DNA of 64,000 nucleotides from Robiginitalea biformata HTCC2501 (lineage in GTDB: Bacteria > Bacteroidota > Bacteroidia > Flavobacteriales > Flavobacteriaceae), in assembly GCF_000024125.1 (NCBI RefSeq), contig NC_013222.1:186001-250000 (forward strand). Direction: 5' to 3'. Every line of letters starts with the position of its first letter. Positions within the stretch are counted from its first letter, which is position 1. The translations under genes were made by a program, and so were the position numbers. The notes below the pieces were generated by a model. The model was not told the origin of the DNA. It did not search any database and worked only from the letters and a program-made list of their open reading frames with translations. Positions 34,108-43,697 of this stretch are shown here, piece by piece.

Positions 34108-35286
34108 TTACTTAAAGGCGCTGATCCCCGTAATATCCGCCCCGGTTATGAGCAGATGGATATCGTGGGTGCCTTCGTAGGTAATCACGGATTCCAGGTT
34201 CATCATGTGGCGCATGATACTGTACTCCCCGGTAATACCCATACCCCCCAGGACCTGTCGGGCCTCGCGGGCGATATTCAGCGCCATCTCCACATTGTTC
34301 CGCTTGGCCATGGAAATCTGGGCCGTGGTGGCCCTTCCCTCATTGCGGAGCTGCCCAAGGCGGAAGGCGAGTAGCTGGGCCTTGGTGATCTCGGTGATCA
34401 TCTCGGCCAGTTTTTTCTGTTGCAGTTGGGTGCCGGCAATGGGCTTGCCGAATTGTACGCGCTCCTTGGCATAGCGCAGGGCCGTATCGTAACAATCCAT
34501 GGCGGCTCCGATAGCCCCCCAGGCAATCCCGTACCGGGCCGAGTCCAGGCAGCCCAGGGGGGCGCCCAAACCGGACTTGCCCTCCAGGAGGTTATCCTTA
34601 GGGACTTTTACGTTGTCGAAAATCAATTCGCCGGTAGCCGATGCCCGAAGCGACCACTTGTTGTGCGTTTCCGGGGTGGAAAAGCCCTCCATGCCGCGCT
34701 CCACGATCAGGCCGTGGATCCGGCCCTCCTCGTTCTTGGCCCATACAATTGCGATATCGGCAAAGGGCGCATTGGAAATCCAGAGCTTTGCCCCGTTGAG
34801 CAGGTAATGGTCCCCGGCGTCTTTGAAATTCGTCACCATCCCGGCCGGGTTGGAGCCGTGGTCGGGTTCCGTGAGGCCAAAACAGCCCATCCATTCCCCG
34901 GAGGCGAGCTTGGGCAGGTATTTCTCGCGTTGGGCCTCGTTCCCATAGGCAAAAATAGGGTACATCACCAGGGAGGACTGAACCGAAGCCGTAGACCGCA
35001 CCCCGCTGTCTCCCCGCTCGATTTCCTGCATAATGAGCCCGTAACTGATCTGGTCCAGGCCTGCCCCCCCGTATTGTTCGGGGATATACGGCCCGAAAGC
35101 GCCGATTTCGGCCAGGCCGGCGAGTATCTCCTCCGGGAATTCCGCTTTCTGGGCGTATTCCTCAATGATTGGGGATACCGCCCGCTTTACCCAGGAACGG
35201 GTGGCATCGCGGACGAGCTTGTGTTCCTCGTCCAGCAAATCGTCGAGCAAATAGTAATCCGGGGCTTCAAAAAGATCGGGCTTCAT
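34108..35286 (-). CDS. Acyl-CoA dehydrogenase, glutaryl-CoA dehydrogenase-like
   Basis: A 392-residue flavoprotein, the usual length for glutaryl-CoA dehydrogenase. FAD and substrate blocks include MGCFGLTEPDHGSNPAGM, KLWISNAPFADIAIVWAK and the C-terminal YEGTHDIHLLITGADITG, where the Glu of YEGT is the catalytic base. The last block is the strongest pointer to GcdH, which converts glutaryl-CoA to crotonyl-CoA in lysine and tryptophan degradation. No other genes of that pathway are in view. It is monocistronic or the second gene after trmN6, 58 bp away. Confidence 0.88.
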   Translation of the reverse strand: MKPDLFEAPDYYLLDDLLDEEHKLVRDATRSWVKRAVSPIIEEYAQKAEFPEEILAGLAEIGAFGPYIPEQYGGAGLDQISYGLIMQEIERGDSGVRSTASVQSSLVMYPIFAYGNEAQREKYLPKLASGEWMGCFGLTEPDHGSNPAGMVTNFKDAGDHYLLNGAKLWISNAPFADIAIVWAKNEEGRIHGLIVERGMEGFSTPETHNKWSLRASATGELIFDNVKVPKDNLLEGKSGLGAPLGCLDSARYGIAWGAIGAAMDCYDTALRYAKERVQFGKPIAGTQLQQKKLAEMITEITKAQLLAFRLGQLRNEGRATTAQISMAKRNNVEMALNIAREARQVLGGMGITGEYSIMRHMMNLESVITYEGTHDIHLLITGADITGISAFK

Positions 35287-35344
35287 GGGCAGTCATTTCA
35301 GTTCCGTCAAAGTTAGCTAAATCTAACAATTTGCCCGGCAGATG

Positions 35345-36058
35345 TTACATTTTTAAATAGAAGTCCCGGGTGAGATTTTTATAGTCGTCGGTGTATCGGT
35401 GCCGGGCCTCTTCAATCACCAATTCCCCTGGGGTATGCCGCACTTGCGTCCTTCCAAACGCCATCAGGCTTCGTTTCACCGGGGCGCCCGCACGCCCGCG
35501 CACCCGGAGCACCTTTTGGGGGTACAGCCCCAAGGCCGCGGCCAGCTTCGTAAAATCGGCCTCTGAAGCAAATGGGACGACCACCGAGAACAGGCCCTGC
35601 TCCGCCAACAACCGGTCTACCCCTTCCAACAGGCTGTTAAACGGCAGGGAGGCTTCCCGCCGGGCCCGTTCCCGGGCCGGCTCATGGCTGGAGACCTGTT
35701 CCGGGTGGAAGGGCGGGTTGGAAATAATCATATCGTACGGGCCGGCAGATTCGGCGACAAATTCTTCCCAGCTGCAGTGATAACAAAACAGCCGGTCTGC
35801 CCAGGGGGACGCCTCGAAGTTCTCCACGCAGCACACATAGGCCCCGGGGTCAACCTCCACTGCCTCAATATCCCCGGAAGGGCATCGCTGGGCGAGCATC
35901 AGGCCCAGGAGCCCGTTGCCGCTGCCCACATCGAGAAGCTGGCCGGGCGATTCGGGCAACGGGGCCCAGGCGCCGAGCAATACGCTGTCCGTGCCCACCT
36001 TCATGGCAGCCCCCTGCTGGGCTACCTGGAATTGTTTAAAATGAAAAACGTCCGACAT
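35345..36058 (-). CDS. tRNA1(Val) A37 N6-methyltransferase (TrmN6-like)
   Basis: A 237-residue class I SAM methyltransferase from ATG 36058 (MSDVFHFKQFQVAQQG). A GTG 22 codons upstream would run into the sulfatase gene and is rejected. FHFKQFQVAQQGAAMKVGTDSVLLGAW is typical of the family start; the glycine loop LLDVGSGNGLLGL and the catalytic N-P-P-F (IISNPPFHPEQ) are present. The Asn-Pro-Pro-Phe motif shows N6-adenine methylation. It begins 10 bp after the sulfatase stop on the same strand. Confidence 0.88.
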   Translation of the reverse strand: MSDVFHFKQFQVAQQGAAMKVGTDSVLLGAWAPLPESPGQLLDVGSGNGLLGLMLAQRCPSGDIEAVEVDPGAYVCCVENFEASPWADRLFCYHCSWEEFVAESAGPYDMIISNPPFHPEQVSSHEPARERARREASLPFNSLLEGVDRLLAEQGLFSVVVPFASEADFTKLAAALGLYPQKVLRVRGRAGAPVKRSLMAFGRTQVRHTPGELVIEEARHRYTDDYKNLTRDFYLKM

Positions 36059-36068
36059 ACCGCCCTGA

Positions 36069-37592
36069 TTAGTGCTCCTGACCGGCTCCTGTTTCCACCC
36101 GGCCGGGGGGCCTGTTTTCGACACCCTTCACTCCGGTAAGCGCATCGCCCAGGCGTCTGCGCATGGAATCCGCCTTACGGCTGATGGCTGCCAGCACCTC
36201 CGGGTGCCGTTCTGCCAAATTGTTAGTTTCACCCGGGTCTTCCCGGAGGTTGTACAACTCGGGGGCGGTTACGTCCACATAGTCGTACGCGCCGGGCAGG
36301 CCATCCGCCCCGGGCTCCTGTCCCTGCATGGTCCGGTAATTGTGCGGCAGCACCAGCTTCCAGTCCCCGTCGCGCACCGCCTGCAATTCATTGACCCGGT
36401 AATAGAAATAATAGGCATCCTGCGGGCCCCGGGCTTCCGCCCCGCTCAACAGGCCCCAGGCATTCTTCCCGTCGATTTCCCGCCCGGGTTGGGGGGAGCC
36501 CGTTACGGAGGCTATCGTCGGCAGCAGGTCGATGGCCATGAGCGGCTCGTCCAGGACTTTTCCCCGTGGCAACCGGCCCGGGAATTTCATGATGCAGGGT
36601 TCCCGCACGCCTCCTTCCCAATTGGTCCCCTTGCCTTCACGCAGCGGTTCGGCCCGGCCGGAGTGGTTGCCGTAGGCCAGCCACGGGCCGTTGTCTGAGG
36701 TGAAGATCACCCAGGTATCATCCGTGAGGCCATTGTCCTCCAACGCGCCCAAAACCTGCCCTACCGACCAGTCGATCTCCATGATCACATCCCCGTAAAG
36801 GCCCCGTCCGGATTTCCCCCGGAAGGCATCCGAAACAAAGAGGGGAACGTGCGGCTGGGGGTGGGGGACATACAGAAAAAAGGGCTCCTCCTTATGGCGG
36901 TTGATAAAATCCACGCTGCGTTCGGTTATCTGCCGGGTCAGCAGCCTCTGGTCTTCCAGCGTATCCACCACGCGCTCCTGCTCGTAGAGCGGTAGCGGCC
37001 CAAAATCGAAAACGGGGCCCTGCAGAGGATGCAGCGGCCACATGTCATTCGAATAGGGAATCCCGAAAAACTCGTCAAACCCGTGGCGCGTCGGCAGGAA
37101 ATCCGGATGGTCGCCCAGGTGCCATTTCCCGAAAATCCCGGTCCGGTAGCCCTGTTGGCGCAGCAGTTCCGCCAGGGTTTCCTCCGCGGGGTTCAGGCCG
37201 ACAGGGCTGTTGGGCATCAGCGCATTGTGAATCCCGACCCGATTCGGGTAACAGCCCGTGAGCAGCCCGGCCCGCGAAGCGGAACAAACCGGCTGAGCGG
37301 CGTAAAAATTGGTCAACAGCAACCCGTCCGCAGCCATGGCGTCCAGGTTTGGTGTAGGGATATCCCGGGCCCCGTACACCCCCACGTCCGAATACCCCTG
37401 GTCGTCCGTGAAAATGATCACGATATTCGGGGGGCGGTCTGCCCGGTCCGCTGCCGCGAATTCCGACTTAACGGTCTCCCGGCAGGACACCCCCAGCAGG
37501 ATGATGGCGAGGAGCGGGTATCGGACACAGCGCTGGCACCACCGGGAAAACTTTTGCAGGAATTTACTCAGGGGCGTGGAAGTCGTTTTCAT
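36069..37592 (-). CDS. Arylsulfatase-type sulfatase (formylglycine)
   Basis: A 507-residue protein from ATG 37592. The first 40 residues form a long basic then hydrophobic signal ending in LLGVSCRE, perhaps a lipoprotein signal with an imperfect lipobox. IIFTDDQGYSDVGVYG carries the calcium-binding aspartates. CSASRAGLLTGCYPNRVG holds the C-x-A-x-R motif whose cysteine becomes formylglycine. GIFGKWHLG and FTSDNGPW complete the S1 family active site. Such enzymes desulfate polysaccharides or mucins. No SusCD pair is in the window. It is divergent from the PVC-type dehydrogenase gene. Confidence 0.92.
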   Translation of the reverse strand: MKTTSTPLSKFLQKFSRWCQRCVRYPLLAIILLGVSCRETVKSEFAAADRADRPPNIVIIFTDDQGYSDVGVYGARDIPTPNLDAMAADGLLLTNFYAAQPVCSASRAGLLTGCYPNRVGIHNALMPNSPVGLNPAEETLAELLRQQGYRTGIFGKWHLGDHPDFLPTRHGFDEFFGIPYSNDMWPLHPLQGPVFDFGPLPLYEQERVVDTLEDQRLLTRQITERSVDFINRHKEEPFFLYVPHPQPHVPLFVSDAFRGKSGRGLYGDVIMEIDWSVGQVLGALEDNGLTDDTWVIFTSDNGPWLAYGNHSGRAEPLREGKGTNWEGGVREPCIMKFPGRLPRGKVLDEPLMAIDLLPTIASVTGSPQPGREIDGKNAWGLLSGAEARGPQDAYYFYYRVNELQAVRDGDWKLVLPHNYRTMQGQEPGADGLPGAYDYVDVTAPELYNLREDPGETNNLAERHPEVLAAISRKADSMRRRLGDALTGVKGVENRPPGRVETGAGQEH

Positions 37593-37742
37593 GGATTGAA
37601 TGAGGAATTGTTTGGGAAAAATGGATATAAGGATGTCCTGCTGGATCAAATTTGTTAAATCTTTGAAATATCTGCACAAAGTACTTAATTTTCGTACAAA
37701 CTCAGGGCCGTTTCCAGGCCCCGGACAAACTAAACGACATTG

Positions 37743-40523
37743 ATGCCTTTACGCTTTTCCGGCCGGACCTGTGTCCTGCTCCTGGCCGCTCTTGCCCTGA
37801 TACCGGCGTGTTCCGAAAAAAAACAACACCCCGTAGACCGGGTAATCGGTAGTTTTTCCGACTCCCTGCCGCATATCGGGCTGCCCCCGGATGCCGATGC
37901 TACAGATGCCAACTGGGCCGGGGCCGACCTGGGGCCCAAGCCCCCCGTTAAACCCCTCTACCCGGAGGAATCCGCCAAACACTTCCTGCTCCCGGACGGC
38001 TACCGGATGGAGCCCGTACTCACCGAACCGGAAATCGAACAGCCCGGGGCCATCGCCTTTGACGGCAATGGACGGATGTATGTCCTGGAACTCCGCTCGT
38101 ATATGCTCACCGCCGATTCGGATGGGGAGCTCGACCCGATTAGCCGGATCTCCCGCTGGGAAGACCGGGATCATGACGGGGTGTACGAAACGGGCACCGT
38201 ATTCGTCGACAGCCTGGTATTTCCGCGTTTTGTCCTGCCCTACGGAAAGGACTGCATCCTGGCCATGGAGAGCAACCGGGACAACGTGTACCGGTATACG
38301 GATACAGACGGGGACGGGCGCGCGGACCAGAAGGAATTGTTTACCAACCGCTTCGGGCGGGCGGGCAATGTGGAGCACCAGCAGGCCTTCATGTATTACG
38401 GGATGGACAATTGGCTCTACAGTACGGTGAACGCGTTTCGCGTTCGGGAAACCGCAGGCGGTATCATCCGGCAGCCCACGGGGTACAACCACGCCCAATG
38501 GGGCCTGACCCACGACGACGATGGCAAACTTTGGTTCCTGGGCGGGGCTTCCGGGGTGCCCTCCTATTTCCAGTTCCCGATCCACTATGGAAATTTCGAA
38601 GTCCCGGATGAACTGGCCGAAGGCTTTAAGGTACCCTGGGGTGCCCCCGTCCGTATCGCAGACATGCAGGGGGGCATGGATCAGGTCCGGCAACCCGACG
38701 GCTCCCTCAACGAGGTAACCGGGTCTGCCGGGAACGATATCTACCGTGGCGACAGGCTGCCGCGGGAACTCTACGGGGAACTCTTCTACGGGGAACCCGT
38801 GGCGCGCATTGTCCGGCAGGTCCACCCGGTGGTTGCCGAGGGGCTGACCACATTGCACAACGCCTACCAAGAAGAAAAATCCGAATTCCTGCGCAGCACG
38901 GACCCGCTCTTCCGGCCGGTGGATCTGACCACGGCCCCGGACGGTACGCTCTATGTCACCGATATGTACCGGGGGATTATCCAGGAGGGCCAGTGGGTGC
39001 AGCCGGGCTCCTATTTGCGCGCCAGGATCGAACAGTACCAACTCGACAAGGTCATCGGGCTCGGGCGCATCTGGCGGCTAACCCACGAAGGCATCCCGCG
39101 CGACAAAACCCGACCGCGTATGCTGGACCAGCAACCATCCGAGTTGATTCAATACCTGAACCACCCGAATGGCTGGTGGCGGGACAAGGCGCAACAGCTC
39201 ATCGTACTTTCCGGGGATACCTCCCTGGGGCCCCGATTGGAGGAACTCCTGGGGTCCGAATCCGAAGGTACGAATGCCCGGATCCACGCCCTGTGGTGCC
39301 TGGAGGGCCTCGGTTTGCTGCAAGAGAACCACATTCGCCAATTGGCCGCAAGCCCGCAACCGCGTCTGCGGATTCAGGCCTTACGCGCCGGGGAAAGCCT
39401 CTACCTGGAGGGCCCTGCCGGCCTGGACGCCACCTATAATCGCATGATGGAAGACCCGGTGGCAGATGTCGCCATCCAGGCGATGCTCAGTGCCAAATTC
39501 CTGGGGCTCGAAAACCTGGAATCCCGCATCGCGGCAATTGCCGACACATCCGATATCCGGGGGATCCGGCTGGTTGGGGAACAGATCCTCGACCAACTGG
39601 AAGCCGGCGGGAACAACCTGGCCGACGGGGATTTCAGCGAGGAACAACTGGCATCCCTGGAACGGGGAAAAGCCATCTACAATGAACTTTGCGTGCAATG
39701 CCACGGGGCAGGCGGTATTGGAAAACCTGCGGGCAAGGACCAATTGATGGCCCCTGCCCTGGCCTCCTCCCTGCGCGTCCAGGGGCACCCCCGGTACGCC
39801 CTGGGGGCCATCCTGCACGGATTGCAAGGGGAAATCGAAGGAAAGCAATACGCCGGGGGGATCATGGTAGGCAATGCGGAACAATCCGACCGATGGATCG
39901 CCGATATCACCTCCTACATCCGGGTGGGCCTCGGAAATGGGGCCTCCCTGGTAACTGAAGCGGATGCAGCTGCTTTCCGGCAGGCCACCCGGGGGCGTCA
40001 GGCTCCCTATTCCTATCCGGAACTCCTGGCCTCCATCCCCCGGGAACTGAAACCCACTGAGGCGTGGAAGATGGAAGCCAGCCATACCCAGCCCGTCGTT
40101 ATCGGAGGGGTTGCCAGTCCGAGGGCGGCTTTCGATTTCGGGGGATGGACCACCGGAGCAGACCAGCAGGTGGGGATGTGGTACCGGATCGATTTTCCGG
40201 AACCCATTCGCCTGGAGGAAATCCAGTTTGACGCCCCGGCCAACGGGACGGTATGGGCGGCCGCTAAAAAACCGGCAGCCTATCCCCGGGAGCTCAGCGT
40301 CCAGGCTTCCCAGGACGGGCAGACCTGGAAGGAAATAACCCGGGTGCGGCCCGACAGCCTGGAAGTGGCTTTTAAACTGCCTCCAACCCGGCTCCGGGCG
40401 CTTCGCCTGGAACTGACCGATGTCCCGGACGACCCGGGCATCCCCTGGTCCATGCGGCAGATGCGCCTCTACGGACAACAGGAATCCCAGCAATCCACTC
40501 ATTCGAAACCAGAAACAAAATGA
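37743..40523 (+). CDS. PVC-type membrane-bound dehydrogenase with cytochrome c and discoidin-like domains
   Basis: A 926-residue lipoprotein (lipobox LIPAC, about residues 20-24) from ATG 37743. Domains in order: a six-bladed beta-propeller of the PVC dehydrogenase type (about 80-430), a HEAT-like helical stretch (about 450-600), a cytochrome c domain with CVQCHGAGGIG (about 655), and a C-terminal F5/8-type-C-like sandwich (about 790-915). Proteins of this kind are thought to oxidise sugars or alcohols at the cell surface and pass electrons to heme c. The following sugar isomerase overlaps its stop codon (ATGA), which suggests a common sugar substrate. Confidence 0.85.
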   Translation: MPLRFSGRTCVLLLAALALIPACSEKKQHPVDRVIGSFSDSLPHIGLPPDADATDANWAGADLGPKPPVKPLYPEESAKHFLLPDGYRMEPVLTEPEIEQPGAIAFDGNGRMYVLELRSYMLTADSDGELDPISRISRWEDRDHDGVYETGTVFVDSLVFPRFVLPYGKDCILAMESNRDNVYRYTDTDGDGRADQKELFTNRFGRAGNVEHQQAFMYYGMDNWLYSTVNAFRVRETAGGIIRQPTGYNHAQWGLTHDDDGKLWFLGGASGVPSYFQFPIHYGNFEVPDELAEGFKVPWGAPVRIADMQGGMDQVRQPDGSLNEVTGSAGNDIYRGDRLPRELYGELFYGEPVARIVRQVHPVVAEGLTTLHNAYQEEKSEFLRSTDPLFRPVDLTTAPDGTLYVTDMYRGIIQEGQWVQPGSYLRARIEQYQLDKVIGLGRIWRLTHEGIPRDKTRPRMLDQQPSELIQYLNHPNGWWRDKAQQLIVLSGDTSLGPRLEELLGSESEGTNARIHALWCLEGLGLLQENHIRQLAASPQPRLRIQALRAGESLYLEGPAGLDATYNRMMEDPVADVAIQAMLSAKFLGLENLESRIAAIADTSDIRGIRLVGEQILDQLEAGGNNLADGDFSEEQLASLERGKAIYNELCVQCHGAGGIGKPAGKDQLMAPALASSLRVQGHPRYALGAILHGLQGEIEGKQYAGGIMVGNAEQSDRWIADITSYIRVGLGNGASLVTEADAAAFRQATRGRQAPYSYPELLASIPRELKPTEAWKMEASHTQPVVIGGVASPRAAFDFGGWTTGADQQVGMWYRIDFPEPIRLEEIQFDAPANGTVWAAAKKPAAYPRELSVQASQDGQTWKEITRVRPDSLEVAFKLPPTRLRALRLELTDVPDDPGIPWSMRQMRLYGQQESQQSTHSKPETK

Positions 40524-41563
40524 AACAAGAGAAAAAAGGCCTGTCGCGCCGCAAATTTATCGGCACCACCGCACTGGTTGGCGCCGGAATAGGGCTCGGG
40601 GGTTCCCGGCTCTTCGCCGGCCCGGCCCTGATTAAGAACCCCGGGTATCCGGCATCGGTGATCAGCGGCGTTCAGATTGGCGTTATCACCTACTCCTTCC
40701 GGAGCATGCCCGATCAAAGCGCCGAAGCTACCCTGGACTACGTCAAACAATGCGGTATCGGCGCCATTGAATTAATGGGCGACCCGGCCGAATCCTTTGC
40801 GGGCAAGCCTGAGAACCCGGTGGATTTCCGCCAGTATTATCGCCTGAGGCGGGCCGAACGCGACGGGGGGCTCAGCGGTGACCAGCAGAAAGAACTCGCC
40901 GAACTCCGGGAAGCCAGTGAGGCCTATAACAAGGAAGTAGCCGCCTGGAGGGAGCAAACCTCCATGGAACCCTTTGAAGAACTCCGCCGGATGTATGCTA
41001 ATGAAGGGGTTTCGATCTATGCCTTCAAGCCCCGGGCATTTGGGGCCGACAACACGGAGGCCGAGATGGACTGGGGGGTACGGGCTGCAAAAGCCCTGGG
41101 CGCCAGCCATATTACGCTGGAACACCCGGATAACGACTCACATACCCAAAAACTGGCCCGCATTGCCGCCAAACACGGGATTTTTGTCGCCTACCACGGG
41201 CACGAACAGCAAACGCCCACTTTCTGGGACACCGCTCTGAAACAATCGACTTTCAATTCCCTCAACCTGGACCTCGGCCATTATGTGGCCGCCGGGAATG
41301 CGGACCCGCTTGGGATCATCCGGGATAAATTTTACCGGATCCAAAGCATGCACCTGAAAGACCGGCAGAAGCCGGAAAACGGGAAGGGGAATGTGGTTTG
41401 GGGAAGCGGAGACACCCCCATCCGCGAGGCCCTGCAACTTATGCGGGAAAATAAATACGACTTCCCGGGCACCATCGAACTCGAATACGACATCCCCGAA
41501 GGGTCCGACGCCGTAGCCGAGGTGAAGAAATGCCTGGAATTCTGCCGGGAGGCGCTTAGTTAG
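40520..41563 (+). CDS. Tat-exported sugar phosphate isomerase/epimerase (xylose isomerase-like TIM barrel)
   Basis: A 347-residue protein with an N-terminal twin-arginine signal (SRRKFIGTTALVGAG). The TIM-barrel part has the family's metal site: HITLEHPDND, FVAYHGHEQQ, LNLDLGHYVAAG and GTIELEYDIPEG. It acts on a sugar or keto-sugar of unknown identity, probably in the periplasm. It overlaps the dehydrogenase-cytochrome gene by 4 bp. An insertion of about 50 charged residues (YRLRRAERDGG..., about 95-150) between strands 2 and 3 is notable. Confidence 0.87.
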   Translation: MKQEKKGLSRRKFIGTTALVGAGIGLGGSRLFAGPALIKNPGYPASVISGVQIGVITYSFRSMPDQSAEATLDYVKQCGIGAIELMGDPAESFAGKPENPVDFRQYYRLRRAERDGGLSGDQQKELAELREASEAYNKEVAAWREQTSMEPFEELRRMYANEGVSIYAFKPRAFGADNTEAEMDWGVRAAKALGASHITLEHPDNDSHTQKLARIAAKHGIFVAYHGHEQQTPTFWDTALKQSTFNSLNLDLGHYVAAGNADPLGIIRDKFYRIQSMHLKDRQKPENGKGNVVWGSGDTPIREALQLMRENKYDFPGTIELEYDIPEGSDAVAEVKKCLEFCREALS

Positions 41564-41601
41564 GGAGCGGCGGGCTGTATGCACCCCGGCCTGTTCCCCG
41601 T

Positions 41602-42129
41602 TCAGGTGAGGTAAAGGTCCAGCAGGCCCTCCGGGGTCCGAATGTGGATGACGCGCTGGTCGCGGTCCACCTTTTCGATAAAGTCGTCCGTAACAGGGAT
41701 GAGTACTTCCCGCCCGTCCTTGTCCGCCACGAACAGCGCCTGGGCACCCTGGTCATTGACCGAGCGGATTTCCCCCACATCGCCACGCCGGGCATCGTTC
41801 AGCCGAAACCCAATAACCTCGTGGTAATAAAATTTGTTCCCCTCAAGCGGCGGGAGCATTTGCAGGGGCAGGTACAATTCGCTGCCGAGGATACGGGTGG
41901 CATCTGCCTCCGAGTCGATGTCTTCGAAATGCAGCCGGAGCAAGCGCGTTTTGTGCAACTGGCAACGGCGCAAAAAAAATGGAACCAGGTTGTTCCCTAC
42001 GGAAACAAACACCGATTCCAGATTTTCGTATAGCTGCGGCTCGTCTGTATCTAACTTCGCCAGTAACTCGCCCTTGAAGCCATGGCGGGAGACAATTTTA
42101 CCGAGGTAGAAACAGTCTTCCTTCCGCAT
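41602..42129 (-). CDS. rimM: Ribosome maturation factor RimM
   Basis: A 175-residue protein with an N-terminal RimM domain (FYLGKIVSRHGFKGELLAKLDTD) and a C-terminal PRC-barrel-like domain (FYYHEVIGFRLNDARRGDVGEI). RimM binds S19 and helps mature the 30S head. It is downstream of rpsP by 12 bp, the usual order. Confidence 0.95.
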   Translation of the reverse strand: MRKEDCFYLGKIVSRHGFKGELLAKLDTDEPQLYENLESVFVSVGNNLVPFFLRRCQLHKTRLLRLHFEDIDSEADATRILGSELYLPLQMLPPLEGNKFYYHEVIGFRLNDARRGDVGEIRSVNDQGAQALFVADKDGREVLIPVTDDFIEKVDRDQRVIHIRTPEGLLDLYLT

Positions 42130-42141
42130 GGCAAAACAGGC

Positions 42142-42891
42142 TTATTCCTTATCGCCTGCTGCGGCTTCTTTCTTTTCTTCCTTTTCTTCGGAATCTCCGG
42201 CAGCAGCTTTGGGGGCTTCTTCGGCCTTTTCTTCAGCCTTCGCTTCCTCAGCCTTTTCGGCCGGGGCAGCTTCGGCTTTTTCCTCACCGGCTTCCTCCTG
42301 AGCAGCATCATCGGCAGCAGCAGGGGCCTCGGCCTCGGCTACTTCGTTTTCCGGTTCTCCGGCAGCTGCAACCGCTTCAACTTCCTCGGCAGCGCTTTCG
42401 CCTTCAGGGGTCTCCGGGGTTTCCTCCGCCTCCGGGGCTTCTGCCTCAGCAGCGGCCGCCTTGCGCTTTTCGTTGGCTTCCCGTTCAGCCTCCAGGGCCT
42501 TGGCACGCGCTTCCTCCCGGGCTTTTTCCAGTCCTTCGGTTTTCTGGCTTACCTTCTGCTCCTTTTCATCGAGCCATGCCTGAAATTTCTTTTCGGCCTC
42601 CTCTTCGGTCAGGGCCCCTTTACGAACGCCCCCCATCAGGTGGTGCTTCAGCAGTACCCCTTTATAGGAAAGGATCCGGCGAGCTGTCTCGCTGGGCTGA
42701 GCCCCGTCGTTGAGCCATTGTACGGATTGATCCACGTCTATCTCGATAGTGGCGGGATTCGTATTCGGGTTGTAGATTCCTAGTTTTTCGAGGAAACGGC
42801 CGTCGCGCTTGGCACGCACGTCGGCGGCTACGATCCAGTAAAAAGGTTTTCCTTTCTTACCGTGTCTCTGAAGTCTGATTCTAACTGGCAT
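42142..42891 (-). CDS. rpsP: 30S ribosomal protein S16 with long Ala/Glu-rich C-terminal tail
   Basis: A 249-residue protein. Residues 1-80 are the S16 core: MPVRIRLQRHGKKGKPFYWI, VAADVRAKRDGRFLEKLG and YLSYKGVLLKHHLM-like stretches. A helical segment follows to about 120, then about 130 residues composed mainly of A, E, K and P, low-complexity and acidic. S16 is usually 80-90 residues, and Bacteroidota forms carry a tail, but here it is far longer than the core. It is first in the rpsP-rimM operon, with the -7 element at 42989-42996 giving a 5' leader of about 90 nt. Confidence 0.95.
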   Translation of the reverse strand: MPVRIRLQRHGKKGKPFYWIVAADVRAKRDGRFLEKLGIYNPNTNPATIEIDVDQSVQWLNDGAQPSETARRILSYKGVLLKHHLMGGVRKGALTEEEAEKKFQAWLDEKEQKVSQKTEGLEKAREEARAKALEAEREANEKRKAAAAEAEAPEAEETPETPEGESAAEEVEAVAAAGEPENEVAEAEAPAAADDAAQEEAGEEKAEAAPAEKAEEAKAEEKAEEAPKAAAGDSEEKEEKKEAAAGDKE

Positions 42892-42988
42892 ATCACATTA
42901 AAGTTTTGGGGTACCCGACCCCGGTTATTAATTCTTGTTACAACATTTCAAGCTGTTCAGCCAAGGGTATTTCTACTGAAAGCGGGTG

Positions 42989-42996
42989 CAAATATA
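42989..42996 (-). promoter_or_regulatory. -7 element of rpsP-rimM
   Basis: TATATTTG on the minus strand is an exact TAnnTTTG match. The leader to the rpsP start codon at 42891 would be about 90 nt, long enough for ribosomal-protein feedback, though I see no specific structure. The rest of the gap to 43189 holds nothing else except the DUF2383 promoter region. Confidence 0.55.
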
Positions 42997-43189
42997 CGCC
43001 ATTTTGCCAATGAGTAAAGGACTTGGGCGAAAAATTTATACCCCGCGGAGCCCCCATATTTTCATAAAAGCTGTTAAGAGGATGATAAATTGTGCTAAAT
43101 ATTTGATTTACCGCAGGTTGACCAGTATACTATTTTTGTCTTATTGAAAGGCACCACAGAAACAGTAACCACTAAAATGACGATAGACC

Positions 43190-43645
43190 ATGAAGTACAC
43201 TGAAAAAATTTCCAATAAGTTAAACGAATTACTCGAAAAGACATACGATGCTGAAAAAGGATATAAGCTCGCAGCCGAGAAGGTAGAAGTGCCAGCCGTG
43301 AAGGAATTCCTGAACGACAAAGTTAAGCAGCGCTATACCTTTGGGCACGAACTGAAGACCGAAATCCGCGAGTACGGGGAATTGCCAGACAAAGGCGGCA
43401 GCTTTAAGGGCGACCTGCACCGTACCTGGATGAATCTCACCAGTACGCTCACCGGCAATGAAACCGAACGCATCCTCGAAGAAGTAGAGCGGGGCGAGAA
43501 AGCCAGCCTGGAGCAGTACGATGAAATCCTCGACGATAAGGAAATGACCCTCCCGCCATCTACGGAGCAGCTCCTGAGAAGTCAGCGCAACGCCATCCAG
43601 GCAGCCCTGAACACGTCGAAGATGTACGAATCCATCGTATCCTGA
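43190..43645 (+). CDS. DUF2383 (PA2169-type) four-helix-bundle protein
   Basis: A 151-residue, all-helical, charged protein. The family pattern is seen in the N-terminal NKLNELLEKTYDAEKGYKLA, the central KQRYTFGHELKTEIREYG and RTWMNLTSTLTGNETERILE, and the C-terminal QRNAIQAALNTSKM. The fold is ferritin-like; the family is often stress-induced, function unproven. A -7-like TATTTTTG lies at 43131-43138, and a strong terminator follows at 43675. Confidence 0.87.
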   Translation: MKYTEKISNKLNELLEKTYDAEKGYKLAAEKVEVPAVKEFLNDKVKQRYTFGHELKTEIREYGELPDKGGSFKGDLHRTWMNLTSTLTGNETERILEEVERGEKASLEQYDEILDDKEMTLPPSTEQLLRSQRNAIQAALNTSKMYESIVS

Positions 43646-43674
43646 TCGACGCACGCAAATACCCAATATCAGAA

Positions 43675-43697
43675 CCCGGCCCCGCGCCGGGTTTTTT
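43675..43697 (+). terminator. Rho-independent terminator after the DUF2383 gene
   Basis: Stem CCCGGC/GCCGGG with a 5-nt loop, followed by six T. Confidence 0.85.
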
